Shown: one piece after another, positions 26,992 to 36,599 of the stretch
Position numbering within the stretch: the first letter of the stretch is position 1
How the letters are laid out: each line of letters begins with the position of its first letter
Assembly (NCBI GenBank): GCA_035308165.1
Contig: DATGHC010000067.1
Span: 1-64,000 of the forward strand
Direction: 5' to 3'
Length of the DNA stretch: 64,000 nt
From: DASTCZ01 sp035308165
Lineage (GTDB): Bacteria; Acidobacteriota; Terriglobia; Acidiferrales; UBA7541
Notes under the pieces: generated by a model
The model's input: only the letters and a program-made list of their open reading frames with translations
Databases searched by the model: none
Told to the model about the DNA's origin: nothing
Program-made: the position numbers and the translations under genes

Positions 26992-27849
26992 ATGAAGAAG
27001 GCGATTCCAATTTTGCTCGTTTTGATAGCCGGCGTTTGTGAGTTCGGGACAGTGCGTGCGGCGCGACCACAGACAGCGACGCCGGCATATACCATCGACG
27101 CGATTCGATATGCAAAGGTGCCGCAGTTTCCGCTTTCGGGGTTAATCATGGGAGCGCCGGCCGACCAAAAAATCGAGCTGGCCATGGTGGTATGGCTGGT
27201 TCGCGGCGGCGGCCACACAATTCTCTTCGATAGCGGATTCCACCTTCAAAAATATATTGACCAGCTTAAGGTGACTGAATTTCTTTCGCCGGAAAGGGCG
27301 GTGCAGGAGGCGGGAGTTGACCCCGCGGCGGTGACCGACATCATCATAAGCCACGCGCATTGGGATCATATGGGCGGAATTGACCTGTTTCCCAAGGCGA
27401 CGATTTGGATTCAGAAGGCGGAATTCGAGTATTACACGGGAGCGGCCTGGCAGCCGGGAGGCCGCCATGGAGGCATCGAACCGGAGGACGTGAAGGAGCT
27501 GGTGCGAAGAAATCTTGCCGGCCAGGTGCGGTTGGTGGACGGCGACGACAAGGAAATTCTGCCGGGAATTCGCGCCTACACCGGCGCGCGGCACACCTAT
27601 GCGTCGCAGTACCTGCGCGTGGATGGGCAGCCTCCGTTTGTGCTGGCCTCCGACAATTGCTATCTGTACGAAAACATCAAGCAACATCGGGCCGGGGCGA
27701 CGTTTGAACGCTCGGATGCAGAGGCCAATATTGCGGCGCAGAATCGCATGGTAGAGCTGGCTGGTTCCGCGGATCGAGTTGTGCCGGGACATGACCCTGC
27801 GCAGTTCGAGCACTTCCCCACCACGGGCCGGATCGCCAAGATTCGATAG
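26992..27849 (+). CDS. Secreted metallo-beta-lactamase-fold hydrolase (AHL-lactonase-like)
   Basis: 285 residues with signal peptide (PILLVLIAGVCEFGTVRA). The dinuclear zinc motif SHAHWDHMGG is followed by ARHTYASQY and ASDNCYLYEN, and a later His in VVPGHDP, in the order seen in AiiA/AttM-type lactonases. GAGGAAAAAT precedes the ATG. Assignment to quorum-quenching lactonase is by similarity only; the signal peptide points to a periplasmic or extracellular substrate, and other lactones or esters are possible. It lies 46 bases after the DUF190 gene, but a separate function is likely. Confidence 0.8.
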   Translation: MKKAIPILLVLIAGVCEFGTVRAARPQTATPAYTIDAIRYAKVPQFPLSGLIMGAPADQKIELAMVVWLVRGGGHTILFDSGFHLQKYIDQLKVTEFLSPERAVQEAGVDPAAVTDIIISHAHWDHMGGIDLFPKATIWIQKAEFEYYTGAAWQPGGRHGGIEPEDVKELVRRNLAGQVRLVDGDDKEILPGIRAYTGARHTYASQYLRVDGQPPFVLASDNCYLYENIKQHRAGATFERSDAEANIAAQNRMVELAGSADRVVPGHDPAQFEHFPTTGRIAKIR

Positions 27850-27940
27850 TTTTTCTTCATGGGTTAAAACACCTGACCTGGACACGGGCTCAGGGGGCGG
27901 CAAAAACCGCGAGCTGCCAATCGAAAACCGATGCTCTGGA

Positions 27941-28702
27941 TTATTTTTGTTCAGCAGGCGGTTTGACGGCGGTCAACTCCTTGAGTAATGCCTTGCCCTT
28001 GGCAAACCAAGGGCGCTCAATTCGCTGCATGTAATGAGGCAGAGTGCGTTTCTTCTCGAAGAGGCGTTGCACCCACTCGAGCGATTCGTCGCGGCGGTTC
28101 TGGGACTTCAAGAATACCGCGTAGTTGTAGAGTATCTCCGGCGTGATGTTGTGCTTCACCACTTCTTCAAAAAGAGTTGCGGCCTCCTGAGTTCGGCCGG
28201 TTGCGGCGTAAGCTCGAGCGAGAAACATTCCGGGGCGATAGAAATCCATCTTGGGGTCGCCACGATATGCAACTTCCAGGTCGGGGATGGCAGCCGCGGG
28301 ATCGCCAAGCTCCAGGGCGCACTGGCCACAGCGGTAGAAAGTACGAGGCGAATCGCTTTTGGAGGTGATGGCGCGATCAAAAGCTTCGCGAGACTTGGCG
28401 TACTGTTTCTCGTCCCAATAAAGCTCGCCAAGTTCCTCAAGATTTGCGATGGAGGGATTGTCCACAATCATGGATTCCACGAGTTGAATCCGAGTCTTGC
28501 GGCCATGGCTTTGAAACATGGCGCGGATCAAGCCCGCGTCGGGCAGAACTTCGGCAACGATGTAAACCACTGCTCCGATGGCTCCGCCAATGAAAATGAT
28601 CCAAACCCAATACCATTCGCCGCGGCGGCGGAAAAAATGGACCAGGGCAAGAATCTGGAGGATGAATCCCCAAGGATAGAAGAGATGGCTGACAAAACCC
28701 AT
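27941..28702 (-). CDS. Membrane-anchored TPR protein
   Basis: 253 residues. Two hydrophobic segments at the N-terminus (about 8-22 and 32-52, WYWVWIIFIGGAIGAVVYIVAE) resemble the short membrane module preceding many small soluble domains. TPR helices follow from about 85 to 225 (LGELYWDEKQYAKSREAFDRAI, LARAYAATGRTQEAATLFEEV). Start supported by AGGAGC. It begins 28 bases after the kdpD N-terminal gene on the same strand, so the two are probably cotranscribed. Role unknown. Confidence 0.8.
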   Translation of the reverse strand: MGFVSHLFYPWGFILQILALVHFFRRRGEWYWVWIIFIGGAIGAVVYIVAEVLPDAGLIRAMFQSHGRKTRIQLVESMIVDNPSIANLEELGELYWDEKQYAKSREAFDRAITSKSDSPRTFYRCGQCALELGDPAAAIPDLEVAYRGDPKMDFYRPGMFLARAYAATGRTQEAATLFEEVVKHNITPEILYNYAVFLKSQNRRDESLEWVQRLFEKKRTLPHYMQRIERPWFAKGKALLKELTAVKPPAEQK

Positions 28703-28729
28703 GAGGGCGCGGCTCCTGGACCTGAGCGA

Positions 28730-29854
28730 TCAGTCGGGCTCTTGCGTGACGATGTGGACGTCGACCGCGGGAGCCTCGCGAAGGAAGCGATTCATGGCGG
28801 TCATATAAACCCATTTACGCCAGCCGTCGACGGCCGACCTGCCGAAAATCACCTGAGTGATGTGCTTTTCGTGAACGAAAGCGGCCACGGAATCGGCGAC
28901 ATTATCGCTCTTCAGGCGGGCAACGGTTGCTCCCAAGCTTTCGGCGAATTGAATATTGGCTTCGAGAGTTTTCTGGTCGTCGGGCCCCCGGTCCTGGCCG
29001 ACATCTACGTGGACAGCGTAGAGTTCCGCGTCAATGCGGCGGGCCATGCGGGCGGCGCGAGCGATTAGGTACTGTGCGCGAGGATGCGAACTGATGCAGA
29101 CGGCGATCCGTTCCCGAACCGCCCAGTTTTCCTGAATGTCCTTCTGCTCCATGTAGGTTTCGAGCGACTTGTCCACCTGCTCAGCGACCTGGCGCAGAGC
29201 CAATTCGCGGAGGGCAATCAAATTTCCGCGGCGAAAGAAATTTTTGAGGGCCTGGTCCACTTTTTCAGTGGTGTACACGTCGCCGCGCTTCATGCGGTTC
29301 TGCAAGGCTTCGGGAGTCAGGTCCACCATAACCGCTTCCTCGGCGGTGCGCACAACCCAGTCGGGCAGGGTCTCGCGGACTTTTATTCCAGTTATCGCAG
29401 CGACCGTTGGGGCGATGCTTTCCAGATGCTGGATGTTCAATGTGGAGAGCACATCAATCCCCGCGGCGAGGATTTCGAGCACATCTTCGTAGCGTTTTCG
29501 ATGGCGGCTGCCGGGGATATTGGTGTGGGCCAATTCGTCCACCACCACAACCTGTGGTTTTTTCGCGAGGATGGCGTCAATATCCATTTCCTCGAAAAGG
29601 GTGCCCTTGTACTCGATTTTCTTGCGCGGGATGGTTTCCAGTTGAGAGGCCAACTCCTGGATACCTTTGCGGCCGTGGGTTTCCACAACTCCAACGACCA
29701 CGTCTTCGCCGCGGCTGTGGCGGCGAATCGCCTCGCTCAACATGGTGAAAGTTTTACCGACACCGGGAGCATAACCGAGGAAAACCTTCAAATTGCCGCG
29801 GGTCTTCTTCGGCGGCGAGGCAACTTCCAGCCATTGGTCGGGGGTCTTGGGCAT
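28730..29854 (-). CDS. kdpD: KdpD N-terminal sensor half (KdpD domain + USP domain)
   Basis: 374 residues, much shorter than E. coli KdpD (about 890). The KdpD domain (about 20-230) has a Walker A GYAPGVGKT, VVETHGRKG and a Walker B-like VVVDELAHTN. A universal stress protein-like domain follows (about 250-372, RIAVCISSHPRAQYLIARAARMARR). There is no membrane segment and no kinase domain. The missing C-terminal half is encoded by the divergent gene at 29905, only 50 bases away. Stand-alone N-terminal KdpD proteins are known from some cyanobacteria and Deinococcus. It probably modulates the partner kinase in trans. Confidence 0.92.
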   Translation of the reverse strand: MPKTPDQWLEVASPPKKTRGNLKVFLGYAPGVGKTFTMLSEAIRRHSRGEDVVVGVVETHGRKGIQELASQLETIPRKKIEYKGTLFEEMDIDAILAKKPQVVVVDELAHTNIPGSRHRKRYEDVLEILAAGIDVLSTLNIQHLESIAPTVAAITGIKVRETLPDWVVRTAEEAVMVDLTPEALQNRMKRGDVYTTEKVDQALKNFFRRGNLIALRELALRQVAEQVDKSLETYMEQKDIQENWAVRERIAVCISSHPRAQYLIARAARMARRIDAELYAVHVDVGQDRGPDDQKTLEANIQFAESLGATVARLKSDNVADSVAAFVHEKHITQVIFGRSAVDGWRKWVYMTAMNRFLREAPAVDVHIVTQEPD

Positions 29855-29904
29855 TTATTTCAACTCACCTATAGGGAATAGAGCAGCTAGGCTAGAATAA
29901 ACCG

Positions 29905-31365
29905 GTGCGTCGCTTCCTTTCCAGCCGTCTTCCCGGGTTCGCCGTGGCCTTATCCACAGTGGCCGCGATCACATTCGTTTGCTTCCGAGTGGTCCATCTA
30001 AATAACACGACCGTGGCCATGCTTTTCATCCTTGCGATTCTAGCAGTGTCCACGGTCTGGGACATCGCTGTTTCATCGGTAATGTCCGTGGCGGCGATGC
30101 TGGCTTATAACTATTTCTTTCTGCCGCCCATCTTGAAGCTGACGATTGCCGACCCTCAAAACTGGATAGCCCTGATTGCGTTTCTTATTACGGCGTTAAT
30201 CGGGAGCCATCTTTCGTCGAGAGCGCAGCGGCAGGCGGAAGAGGCGAACCGGAGGCGGCGAGAAATCGAGAAGCTCTACGAGTTCAGCCAGAGGCTTTTG
30301 AGCGCGGGAAATGCGATCGAACTGCTGAATGAAATTCCACGGTTGGTGGTGGATTCGTTTGAAGTGGGGGCGGCGGCGCTGTTTCTGTCTGAAAAACAGA
30401 AGGTGTACCGGTCGGGGCTGTTGATTCCACAATTAGAAAAGGAGCGGCTGCAGGCGGTGGTAGCGCGGGAAGAAATGCAGCTGGATGAAGAGCAGAGTCT
30501 GTGCTTTGTGCCGGTCCGGTTGGGCGTGCGCGTGATAGGAAGCCTGGGAATTTCCGGGCGAATTCTCTCGCGACAATCACTGGAGGCGGTGGGGACGCTC
30601 ATTGCTGTGGCCGTGGAAAGGGCGCGCGCCGTTGAGGCGCTGGGAAAGACGGAAGCGGCGCGAGAAGGCGAGCGTTTGAAATCGGCACTGTTGGATTCGA
30701 TAACGCACGATTTCCGAACACCACTGACGTCCATTAAGGCTTCCGTCACGAGTTTATTGTCCGATTCAAGATCGGATGAAACACACCGCGAGGAATTGCT
30801 GACCATTATTGATGAGGAAGCCAACCGGCTGAATGATCTGGTGGGTGAGGCCGCCGAGATGGCGCGATTGGAGGCGGGCGAATTTGAGCTTGATTTGAAA
30901 CCGCACTCGATCGCCGAGATCATTCAAGCTGCGATCCATCAAGTGAAAGTGTTATTGAATGGCCGGCCGGTCATTGTTCAAGGGGCGGAGAATTTGCCGC
31001 CGGTGCGCGCGGATTTGGAAAGGACGAAACAAGTGCTGGTTCAGTTGATTACCAACGCTCGCAATTATTCAACCGCGGGAACGCCCATTACCATCACGGC
31101 GGAACTCAATGGGGACAACGTGGTGACCAGTGTTGCGGACCGAGGCCCGGGCATAGAGGAATATGAGCTGGGGCTGATATTCGATAAATTTTATCGCGGA
31201 CGTGAACAGCGATATCTTGTGCAGGGAACGGGAATGGGATTGCCCATTGCGAAGGCCATTGTTGAAGCGCACGGGGGCACGATTAGCGTGGTCAGCCAGT
31301 TGGGCCAGGGATCGGTTTTCTCCTTTACGTTGCCGGTGAGCCGCGAACAGGCGGTGCGCAGATGA
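29905..31365 (+). CDS. kdpD: KdpD C-terminal half: DUF4118 - GAF-like - histidine kinase
   Basis: 486 residues from GTG 29905, with no clear Shine-Dalgarno sequence. The four close-packed membrane helices typical of KdpD (DUF4118) occupy about 10-100. A GAF-like region follows (about 125-245), then HisKA with H268 in DSITHDFRTPLTSI and an HATPase domain with NARNYS, DRGPGIE and GTGMGLPIAKAIVEAHGG. It autophosphorylates and should pass phosphate to KdpE, whose gene overlaps by four bases (ATGA). It lacks the N-terminal KdpD/USP sensor, encoded divergently. Confidence 0.93.
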   Translation: MRRFLSSRLPGFAVALSTVAAITFVCFRVVHLNNTTVAMLFILAILAVSTVWDIAVSSVMSVAAMLAYNYFFLPPILKLTIADPQNWIALIAFLITALIGSHLSSRAQRQAEEANRRRREIEKLYEFSQRLLSAGNAIELLNEIPRLVVDSFEVGAAALFLSEKQKVYRSGLLIPQLEKERLQAVVAREEMQLDEEQSLCFVPVRLGVRVIGSLGISGRILSRQSLEAVGTLIAVAVERARAVEALGKTEAAREGERLKSALLDSITHDFRTPLTSIKASVTSLLSDSRSDETHREELLTIIDEEANRLNDLVGEAAEMARLEAGEFELDLKPHSIAEIIQAAIHQVKVLLNGRPVIVQGAENLPPVRADLERTKQVLVQLITNARNYSTAGTPITITAELNGDNVVTSVADRGPGIEEYELGLIFDKFYRGREQRYLVQGTGMGLPIAKAIVEAHGGTISVVSQLGQGSVFSFTLPVSREQAVRR

Positions 31366-32072
31366 GTTTGGCGACAATCCTGGTGGTGGACGATGAGCCG
31401 CAAATTCGGCGGGTGATGCGGGCGTCGCTTGCCAGCCAAGGATATGTGATTACCGAAGCACGGAGCGGCGAGGAGGCGTTGGAGCAACTGAGAGGCAAGC
31501 AACCGGACCTGGTGATCCTGGACGTGAATATGCCGGGGATCGGCGGCTTGGAAGCCTGCCGTGAGATAAGGGAGCGCTCCGATGTGCCGATCATCATGCT
31601 CACAGTCAGGAGCGGCGAGCGGGACAAAGTGCAGGCGCTGGATGCGGGGGCGGACGATTATGTGGTGAAGCCATTTGGAATTGAGGAACTGCTGGCACGC
31701 ATACGGGCGGCCTTGCGCAGAGCATCTGCAGCAGATCCCCTGGCGCCGGTGAATTCGCCAGACCTGCAAATAGATTTTGAGCGCCGGAAAGTGGTGGTGC
31801 GAGGGCAAGCGGTGCGCTTGACGCCCAAGGAATTTGGGTTATTGAGGCAATTGGTGGCCAATGCCGGAAAACCACTGTCGCACCGCGGTTTGTTGCAAGC
31901 GGTGTGGGGCCCCGATTACGGCGAGGAGACGGAATACCTGCGGGTGTTCATCAACCAGCTGAGGAAAAAGATAGAGCCAGATCCGAAGAACCCTCGATAT
32001 ATTTGCACAGAGCCGTGGATTGGTTACCGGTTCGAACTTCCTGCGGCCGGCGCATCCAAAGCACGACACTGA
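31362..32072 (+). CDS. kdpE: Response regulator KdpE (OmpR family)
   Basis: 236 residues: receiver domain (VVDDEPQIRRVMRASL, phospho-acceptor Asp in LVILDVNMPG, KPF lysine) followed by an OmpR/PhoB winged helix (LTPKEFGLLRQLVANAGKPLSH, YLRVFINQLRKKIEPDPKNPRYI), the typical KdpE ending. Its start overlaps the kinase stop as ATGA. It converges with kdpC after 13 bases. Expected role: activation of kdpFABC under potassium limitation. Confidence 0.95.
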   Translation: MSLATILVVDDEPQIRRVMRASLASQGYVITEARSGEEALEQLRGKQPDLVILDVNMPGIGGLEACREIRERSDVPIIMLTVRSGERDKVQALDAGADDYVVKPFGIEELLARIRAALRRASAADPLAPVNSPDLQIDFERRKVVVRGQAVRLTPKEFGLLRQLVANAGKPLSHRGLLQAVWGPDYGEETEYLRVFINQLRKKIEPDPKNPRYICTEPWIGYRFELPAAGASKARH

Positions 32073-32085
32073 TTCTAATGGCCGC

Positions 32086-32661
32086 TCAGTGGAGTGGATG
32101 CCGCTGGTCGAGTTCAAGATTTAATTCAAGGACATGTACGCGCGGTTCGCCAAGAAAACCGAATTGGCGATCTTCAGTGTGATTGTGGACTAGTGAACGC
32201 ACTTCGCTCTCGCTGATCTTGCGCTCGCGGGCAACACGCGGAATCTGGAACTCAGCCGCGGCGGGTGAGATATCCGGATCCAGACCTGAACCCGACGCGG
32301 TCACCAGATCAACTGGAATTGGAGCATTGGGGTTTTCGGCTTGCAGCTTTTGGACATCCCCTGAAACGCGGTCAATCAGAGTCTTATTGGTCGGGGCGAG
32401 ATATGACCCCCCGGAAGCGGTCGAATCGTAACCAGCCGGACCGGCGCTCGATGGCCTGGTGCGGAAATAACCCGGAGCTGAGAAGGGCTGACCAAGTAGG
32501 CGGGACCCGACCGCCTGGCCATTGACCTTAATCAACGAACCATTTGCCTGAGCCGGGAAAAAGAGTTGGGCCAAACCCGTAACAACCAGCGGATAGATCA
32601 CGCCAAGAAGGACTGTGGTCACCAGGGTCATCCAAATCGAAATGAAGAAATTTCGTTTCAC
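32086..32661 (-). CDS. kdpC: Potassium-transporting ATPase subunit C
   Basis: 191 residues from GTG 32661; this start lies 7 bases after the kdpB stop with GAGG upstream, better than the longer frame that overlaps kdpB. One N-terminal membrane helix (IWMTLVTTVLLGVIYPLVVTG) is followed by family motifs: GSRLLGQPFSAPGYFRTRPS, SGSGLDPDISPAAAEFQ and RVLELNLELD near the C-terminus. It stabilises the KdpFABC complex and is the last gene of the operon. Confidence 0.95.
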   Translation of the reverse strand: MKRNFFISIWMTLVTTVLLGVIYPLVVTGLAQLFFPAQANGSLIKVNGQAVGSRLLGQPFSAPGYFRTRPSSAGPAGYDSTASGGSYLAPTNKTLIDRVSGDVQKLQAENPNAPIPVDLVTASGSGLDPDISPAAAEFQIPRVARERKISESEVRSLVHNHTEDRQFGFLGEPRVHVLELNLELDQRHPLH

Positions 32662-32668
32662 GGTTGCC

Positions 32669-34717
32669 TCACGCCAAACCAATTCGAGTGATGATCAGGT
32701 CAATCAACTTGATACCGGCAAATGGAGCGATGATGCCGCCAAGTCCGTAGATGAACAAATTGCGTTGCAGCAGGGCTTCCGCGCCCAGCGGACGATACTT
32801 TACTCCGCGCAAAGCCAGAGGAACCAAGGCGATAATAATCAGCGCATTGAAAATAACTGCGGAAAGGACCGCCGATTCAGACGTCTTCAGATGCATGATA
32901 TTCAGGACGTTCAGCTGGGGAAAAGCTCCCGCAAACATGGCGGGAATAATGGCGAAGTACTTGGCGACGTCGTTCGCGACTGAAAAAGTGGTGAGAGCGC
33001 CGCGAGTAATCAGCAATTGTTTGCCGATTTCGACGATTTCAATGAGCTTGGTGGGATTGGAGTCGAGGTCCACCATGTTGCCCGCTTCCTTGGCGGCCTG
33101 CGTACCAGCGTTCATGGCCACTCCGACATCGGCCTGAGCCAGGGCCGGGGCGTCATTGGTGCCATCGCCGGTCATGGCGACAAGCTTTCCTTTGGCTTGT
33201 TCGCTGCGAATCAAGGCGAGTTTGTCCTCGGGCTTGGCCTCGGCGAGAAAATCGTCAACTCCGGCCTCCTGTGCAATCGCAGCGGCGGTGAGCGGATTGT
33301 CGCCGGTAATCATCACGGTGCGAATCCCCATGGCGCGCAACTGATCAAAGCGCTCGCGCATGCCGCCTTTGACGATGTCCTTCAGGAATATAGTGCCCAG
33401 GACTTTGCGATTTTCCGCGACTAAGAGCGGAGTTCCACCGGCATTCGATATCCGCCGGACACTGTCCTGAACCTCGGGAGGAACGGTGCCACCCGCCTCG
33501 GTGACATACTTTTCGATGGCGCTGGGCGCACCCTTGCGAATCTCGCGGTCATCGAGACTCACGCCAGACATCCGAGTGTGAGCCGAGAAAGGAATGAATG
33601 TCGCGGAATGCATGGCGATGTCGCGTCCGCGCAGGGAGTATTTTTCCTTGGCGAGAACGACCACGGAGCGGCCCTCCGGCGTTTCATCGGCGAGGGAGGC
33701 CAATTGCGCCGCGTCCGCCATCTCCATGTCGGTGACGCCGGGAGCGGTGATGAACTCCGTTGCCCTGCGGTTGCCGAGCGTGATGGTGCCGGTCTTGTCC
33801 AGGAGGAGTGTGTCCACATCACCGGCGGCTTCAACCGCGCGTCCGGACATGGCCAGAACATTGCGCTGAACGACGCGATCCATGCCGGCAATTCCAATGG
33901 CCGAGAGCAGGCCTCCAATGGTGGTTGGAATCAAGCAAACCAGCAGAGCGATGAGGACGAATAGCGTCTGAGGGGCTCCGGAATAAATGGCCATGGGCTG
34001 AAGAGTGACAACGGCCAGGAGAAAAATAATAGTGAGCCCGGCAAGCAGGATGTTGAGCGCGATTTCGTTTGGCGTTTTCTGGCGTTCCGCACCCTCGACC
34101 AGTTTGATCATTCGATCGAGAAAAGTCTCGCCCGGGTTGGAGGTAATGCGGACTTTGATTTCGTCGGAGAGTACGCGCGTGCCGCCAGTGACCGCGGAGC
34201 GGTCGCCACCCGATTCGCGTATTACGGGAGCCGATTCACCCGTAATTGCGGATTCATCCACCGATGCGACGCCTTCAATGACTTCGCCATCGCCGGGAAT
34301 GAAATCACCGGCAACGACCTTGACGATATCCCCGGCTCTGAGCTTTGACCCAGTGACTTCTTCGGTCTTGCCATCCGGCATTAGCCTCTGCGCAACCGTT
34401 TCGGCACGCGCCCTGCGCAGGGTATCGGCCTGTGCTTTTCCGCGGCCTTCCGCCATGGCCTCGGCGAAGTTTGCGAACAAGACTGTGAACCAGAGCCATA
34501 GGGTGATTTGCAATGCAAAGCTGAATCCGCGGGCGTGGGTGGCGAGGCCGTAGATCAAATCCACGGAGGTGACCACCGAGCCGACTTCCACGACAAACAT
34601 CACGGGATTCTTCATCAGCGTGCGCGGATTCAACTTGATGAGGCAATCTTTCATTGCGCCGGCGACAATATTGGAGGTCCAAAGCGATTTCTTACTTTCA
34701 CCCGCACGCTTGGTCAT
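32669..34717 (-). CDS. kdpB: Potassium-transporting ATPase ATP-binding subunit
   Basis: 682 residues, P-type ATPase. The phosphorylated Asp is D307 in LLLDKTGTIT and the actuator loop is TGES with S162, the residue that is inhibited by phosphorylation in E. coli KdpB and is at the same number here. The GDGTNDAPALAQADVG hinge is also present. It hydrolyses ATP to drive potassium import through KdpA in the inner membrane. It starts 7 bases after the kdpA stop. Confidence 0.97.
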   Translation of the reverse strand: MTKRAGESKKSLWTSNIVAGAMKDCLIKLNPRTLMKNPVMFVVEVGSVVTSVDLIYGLATHARGFSFALQITLWLWFTVLFANFAEAMAEGRGKAQADTLRRARAETVAQRLMPDGKTEEVTGSKLRAGDIVKVVAGDFIPGDGEVIEGVASVDESAITGESAPVIRESGGDRSAVTGGTRVLSDEIKVRITSNPGETFLDRMIKLVEGAERQKTPNEIALNILLAGLTIIFLLAVVTLQPMAIYSGAPQTLFVLIALLVCLIPTTIGGLLSAIGIAGMDRVVQRNVLAMSGRAVEAAGDVDTLLLDKTGTITLGNRRATEFITAPGVTDMEMADAAQLASLADETPEGRSVVVLAKEKYSLRGRDIAMHSATFIPFSAHTRMSGVSLDDREIRKGAPSAIEKYVTEAGGTVPPEVQDSVRRISNAGGTPLLVAENRKVLGTIFLKDIVKGGMRERFDQLRAMGIRTVMITGDNPLTAAAIAQEAGVDDFLAEAKPEDKLALIRSEQAKGKLVAMTGDGTNDAPALAQADVGVAMNAGTQAAKEAGNMVDLDSNPTKLIEIVEIGKQLLITRGALTTFSVANDVAKYFAIIPAMFAGAFPQLNVLNIMHLKTSESAVLSAVIFNALIIIALVPLALRGVKYRPLGAEALLQRNLFIYGLGGIIAPFAGIKLIDLIITRIGLA

Positions 34718-34724
34718 GATGGCC

Positions 34725-36497
34725 TCAGAAAGTCCTTCCAGCGTGCATTAGCAGGTGCTCAAGAATCGGCCCCAAGCTGAGCGCCGGGAAAAATGTCAGC
34801 GCGCTTACAATCAGAATTACGGAAACCAGCAAACCCGCAAAAAGAGGGGTCGTTACCGGAAATGTGCCGGCGGATTCCGGAACAATTTTTTTGCGGGCAA
34901 GATTGCCGGCAATGGCCAACACGGGGATCAGCATGAAGAACCGGCCCAGAAGCATGACGACCGCGGTGGAAACGTTGTACCAGAGGGAGTTCCAATTGCC
35001 GCCGCCGAATGCCGACCCGTTATTCGCCGCCGAGGAGGTGTAAGCGTACAGAATCTGCGACAGCCCGTGCGGGCCGGGGTTCGATATACCCGCCTTGCCA
35101 TAGGGCGTGACGACGCCGATGGCCGTGAATACCAAAATGATGAGCGAGAAAACGAGCACCGAAAGCATGGCCATCTTCACGTCGTAGGCCTCGATTTTCT
35201 TGCCGAGATATTCCGGAGTGCGACCGACCATGAGGCCGGCGATGAATACGGACAAGATGATCATCACCACCATGCCGTAGAGACCTGAGCCGACTCCGCC
35301 GAAGACCACCTCACCCAACATCAGGTTAATGAGGGGAATCATGCCGCCGATCGGAGTGAACGAGTCGTGTTGGGAATTGACGGCGCCGCAACTGGTGTCG
35401 GTTGTAACCGTGGCAAAGAGAGCGGAATTGGCAACGCCGAAACGAACCTCCTTGCCCTCCATGTTTCCGCCTGGCTGAACAGCACTGGCAGATTGGTCCA
35501 CCCCTTTGAACAGAGCATTTCCTTGCGATTCCGCGGCGTAGACACAAATCACGGCCACGACAAAAAGCGATGCCATGGCGGCCCACACCGCCCATCCATG
35601 CCTCTGCGAACCGGTCATCCGGCCGAGCGTGAACGTTAAACCTGCAGGGATGGAAAAGATCAGGACCATCTCCATGAAATCGGTGAGCGGAGTTGGATTT
35701 TCGTAAGGATGCGCGCTGTTGCCATTAAAAAAACCGCCGCCATTAGTTCCAAATTCCTTGATGATTTCCTGCGATGCGACGGGCCCCTGAGCAATCACCT
35801 GATCGGTGACCGTGACGGTAGCCGTCTTTCCATCCGAGGCGGTTTGCTGCACGGTCTGCGGGTTGAGAAGATGCGCCTGGTCATAAGGTTTGAAATTTTG
35901 GACCACTCCCTGAGAAACCAGCACCAGCGAACCAACCAGACAAACCGGAAGCAAAACCCACAAAATGCACCGCGTAAAATCCACCCAGAAATTGCCCAGC
36001 GTATCTTTTTCCCGGCGGGCAATACCGCGGATGACGGCGATCGCCAACACAATTCCGACGGCGGCCGAGGTGAAATTGTGGTAGGCCAGACCAGCCATCT
36101 GAGTGAAGTAACTCATGGTGGTCTCGGGAACATAGGACTGCCAATTGGTGTTGGTGGTGAAAGACGCGGCGGTATTGAAGGCAACGTCCGGCTGTACGCC
36201 TGCCAAACGTTGAGGATTCCAAGGCAGCCAATACTGCAGCCGCTCAATGAAGAAAAGAAGAAGCATGGAAACGACGCTGAAAAGCAACATGGCAACGGTA
36301 TATTCCGTCCAGCGCATCTCCCGGGTTTCGTCCACTCCAGTGAGGCGGTAAAGGATCCTTTCAATGGGGCGAAAGACGGGATCGAGGAAAGTCTTTTCGC
36401 TGGAGAACACTTGCGCCATGTAAGCGCCGAGGGGCTTGGTGATCACCAGAACCACCAACAGAAAGAGTCCGATCTGAAACCAGCCATTGGCAGTCAC
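34725..36497 (-). CDS. kdpA: Potassium-transporting ATPase potassium-binding subunit
   Basis: 590 residues from GTG 36497, two bases after the kdpF stop, with CGGAGAA inside kdpF as ribosome-binding site. The longer open frame from 36557 overlaps kdpF and is rejected. About ten membrane helices; selectivity-filter segments are visible, including EFGTNGGGFFNGNSAHPYENP, AASFTTNTNWQSY and TSAANNGSAFGG. It forms the potassium pore of KdpFABC. Confidence 0.97.
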   Translation of the reverse strand: MTANGWFQIGLFLLVVLVITKPLGAYMAQVFSSEKTFLDPVFRPIERILYRLTGVDETREMRWTEYTVAMLLFSVVSMLLLFFIERLQYWLPWNPQRLAGVQPDVAFNTAASFTTNTNWQSYVPETTMSYFTQMAGLAYHNFTSAAVGIVLAIAVIRGIARREKDTLGNFWVDFTRCILWVLLPVCLVGSLVLVSQGVVQNFKPYDQAHLLNPQTVQQTASDGKTATVTVTDQVIAQGPVASQEIIKEFGTNGGGFFNGNSAHPYENPTPLTDFMEMVLIFSIPAGLTFTLGRMTGSQRHGWAVWAAMASLFVVAVICVYAAESQGNALFKGVDQSASAVQPGGNMEGKEVRFGVANSALFATVTTDTSCGAVNSQHDSFTPIGGMIPLINLMLGEVVFGGVGSGLYGMVVMIILSVFIAGLMVGRTPEYLGKKIEAYDVKMAMLSVLVFSLIILVFTAIGVVTPYGKAGISNPGPHGLSQILYAYTSSAANNGSAFGGGNWNSLWYNVSTAVVMLLGRFFMLIPVLAIAGNLARKKIVPESAGTFPVTTPLFAGLLVSVILIVSALTFFPALSLGPILEHLLMHAGRTF

Positions 36498-36499
36498 GA

Positions 36500-36586
36500 T
36501 CAGAATTTCTCCGGCCAAAGCATGGCCGCCACCAAATAACCCAACAACAGCACGCATATGGCGAGAACAATGATGTTCCCAAGCAT
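36500..36586 (-). CDS. kdpF: Potassium-transporting ATPase subunit F
   Basis: 28 codons, too short for most gene callers: starts MLGNIIVLAICVLLLG and ends AAMLWPEKF. One membrane helix with the typical KdpF pattern, ending EKF as in E. coli (EAF). It sits immediately before kdpA (stop two bases before the kdpA GTG), exactly where kdpF belongs. It stabilises the complex and contacts KdpA. Confidence 0.9.
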   Translation of the reverse strand: MLGNIIVLAICVLLLGYLVAAMLWPEKF

Positions 36587-36599
36587 CTTCGAGGACTCC

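Noticed and set aside
28034..29068. 344-codon frame antisense to the TPR and KdpD genes
   Set aside because: Runs across two real genes on the opposite strand; no family resemblance.
29855..29904. Shared operator between the two kdpD halves
   Set aside because: The 50-base gap shows no clear dyad or good -35/-10 pair on either strand.
35709..36539. 276-codon frame antisense to kdpA
   Set aside because: Gln/Arg/Gly/His-rich translation typical of an antisense shadow over membrane-helix codons.
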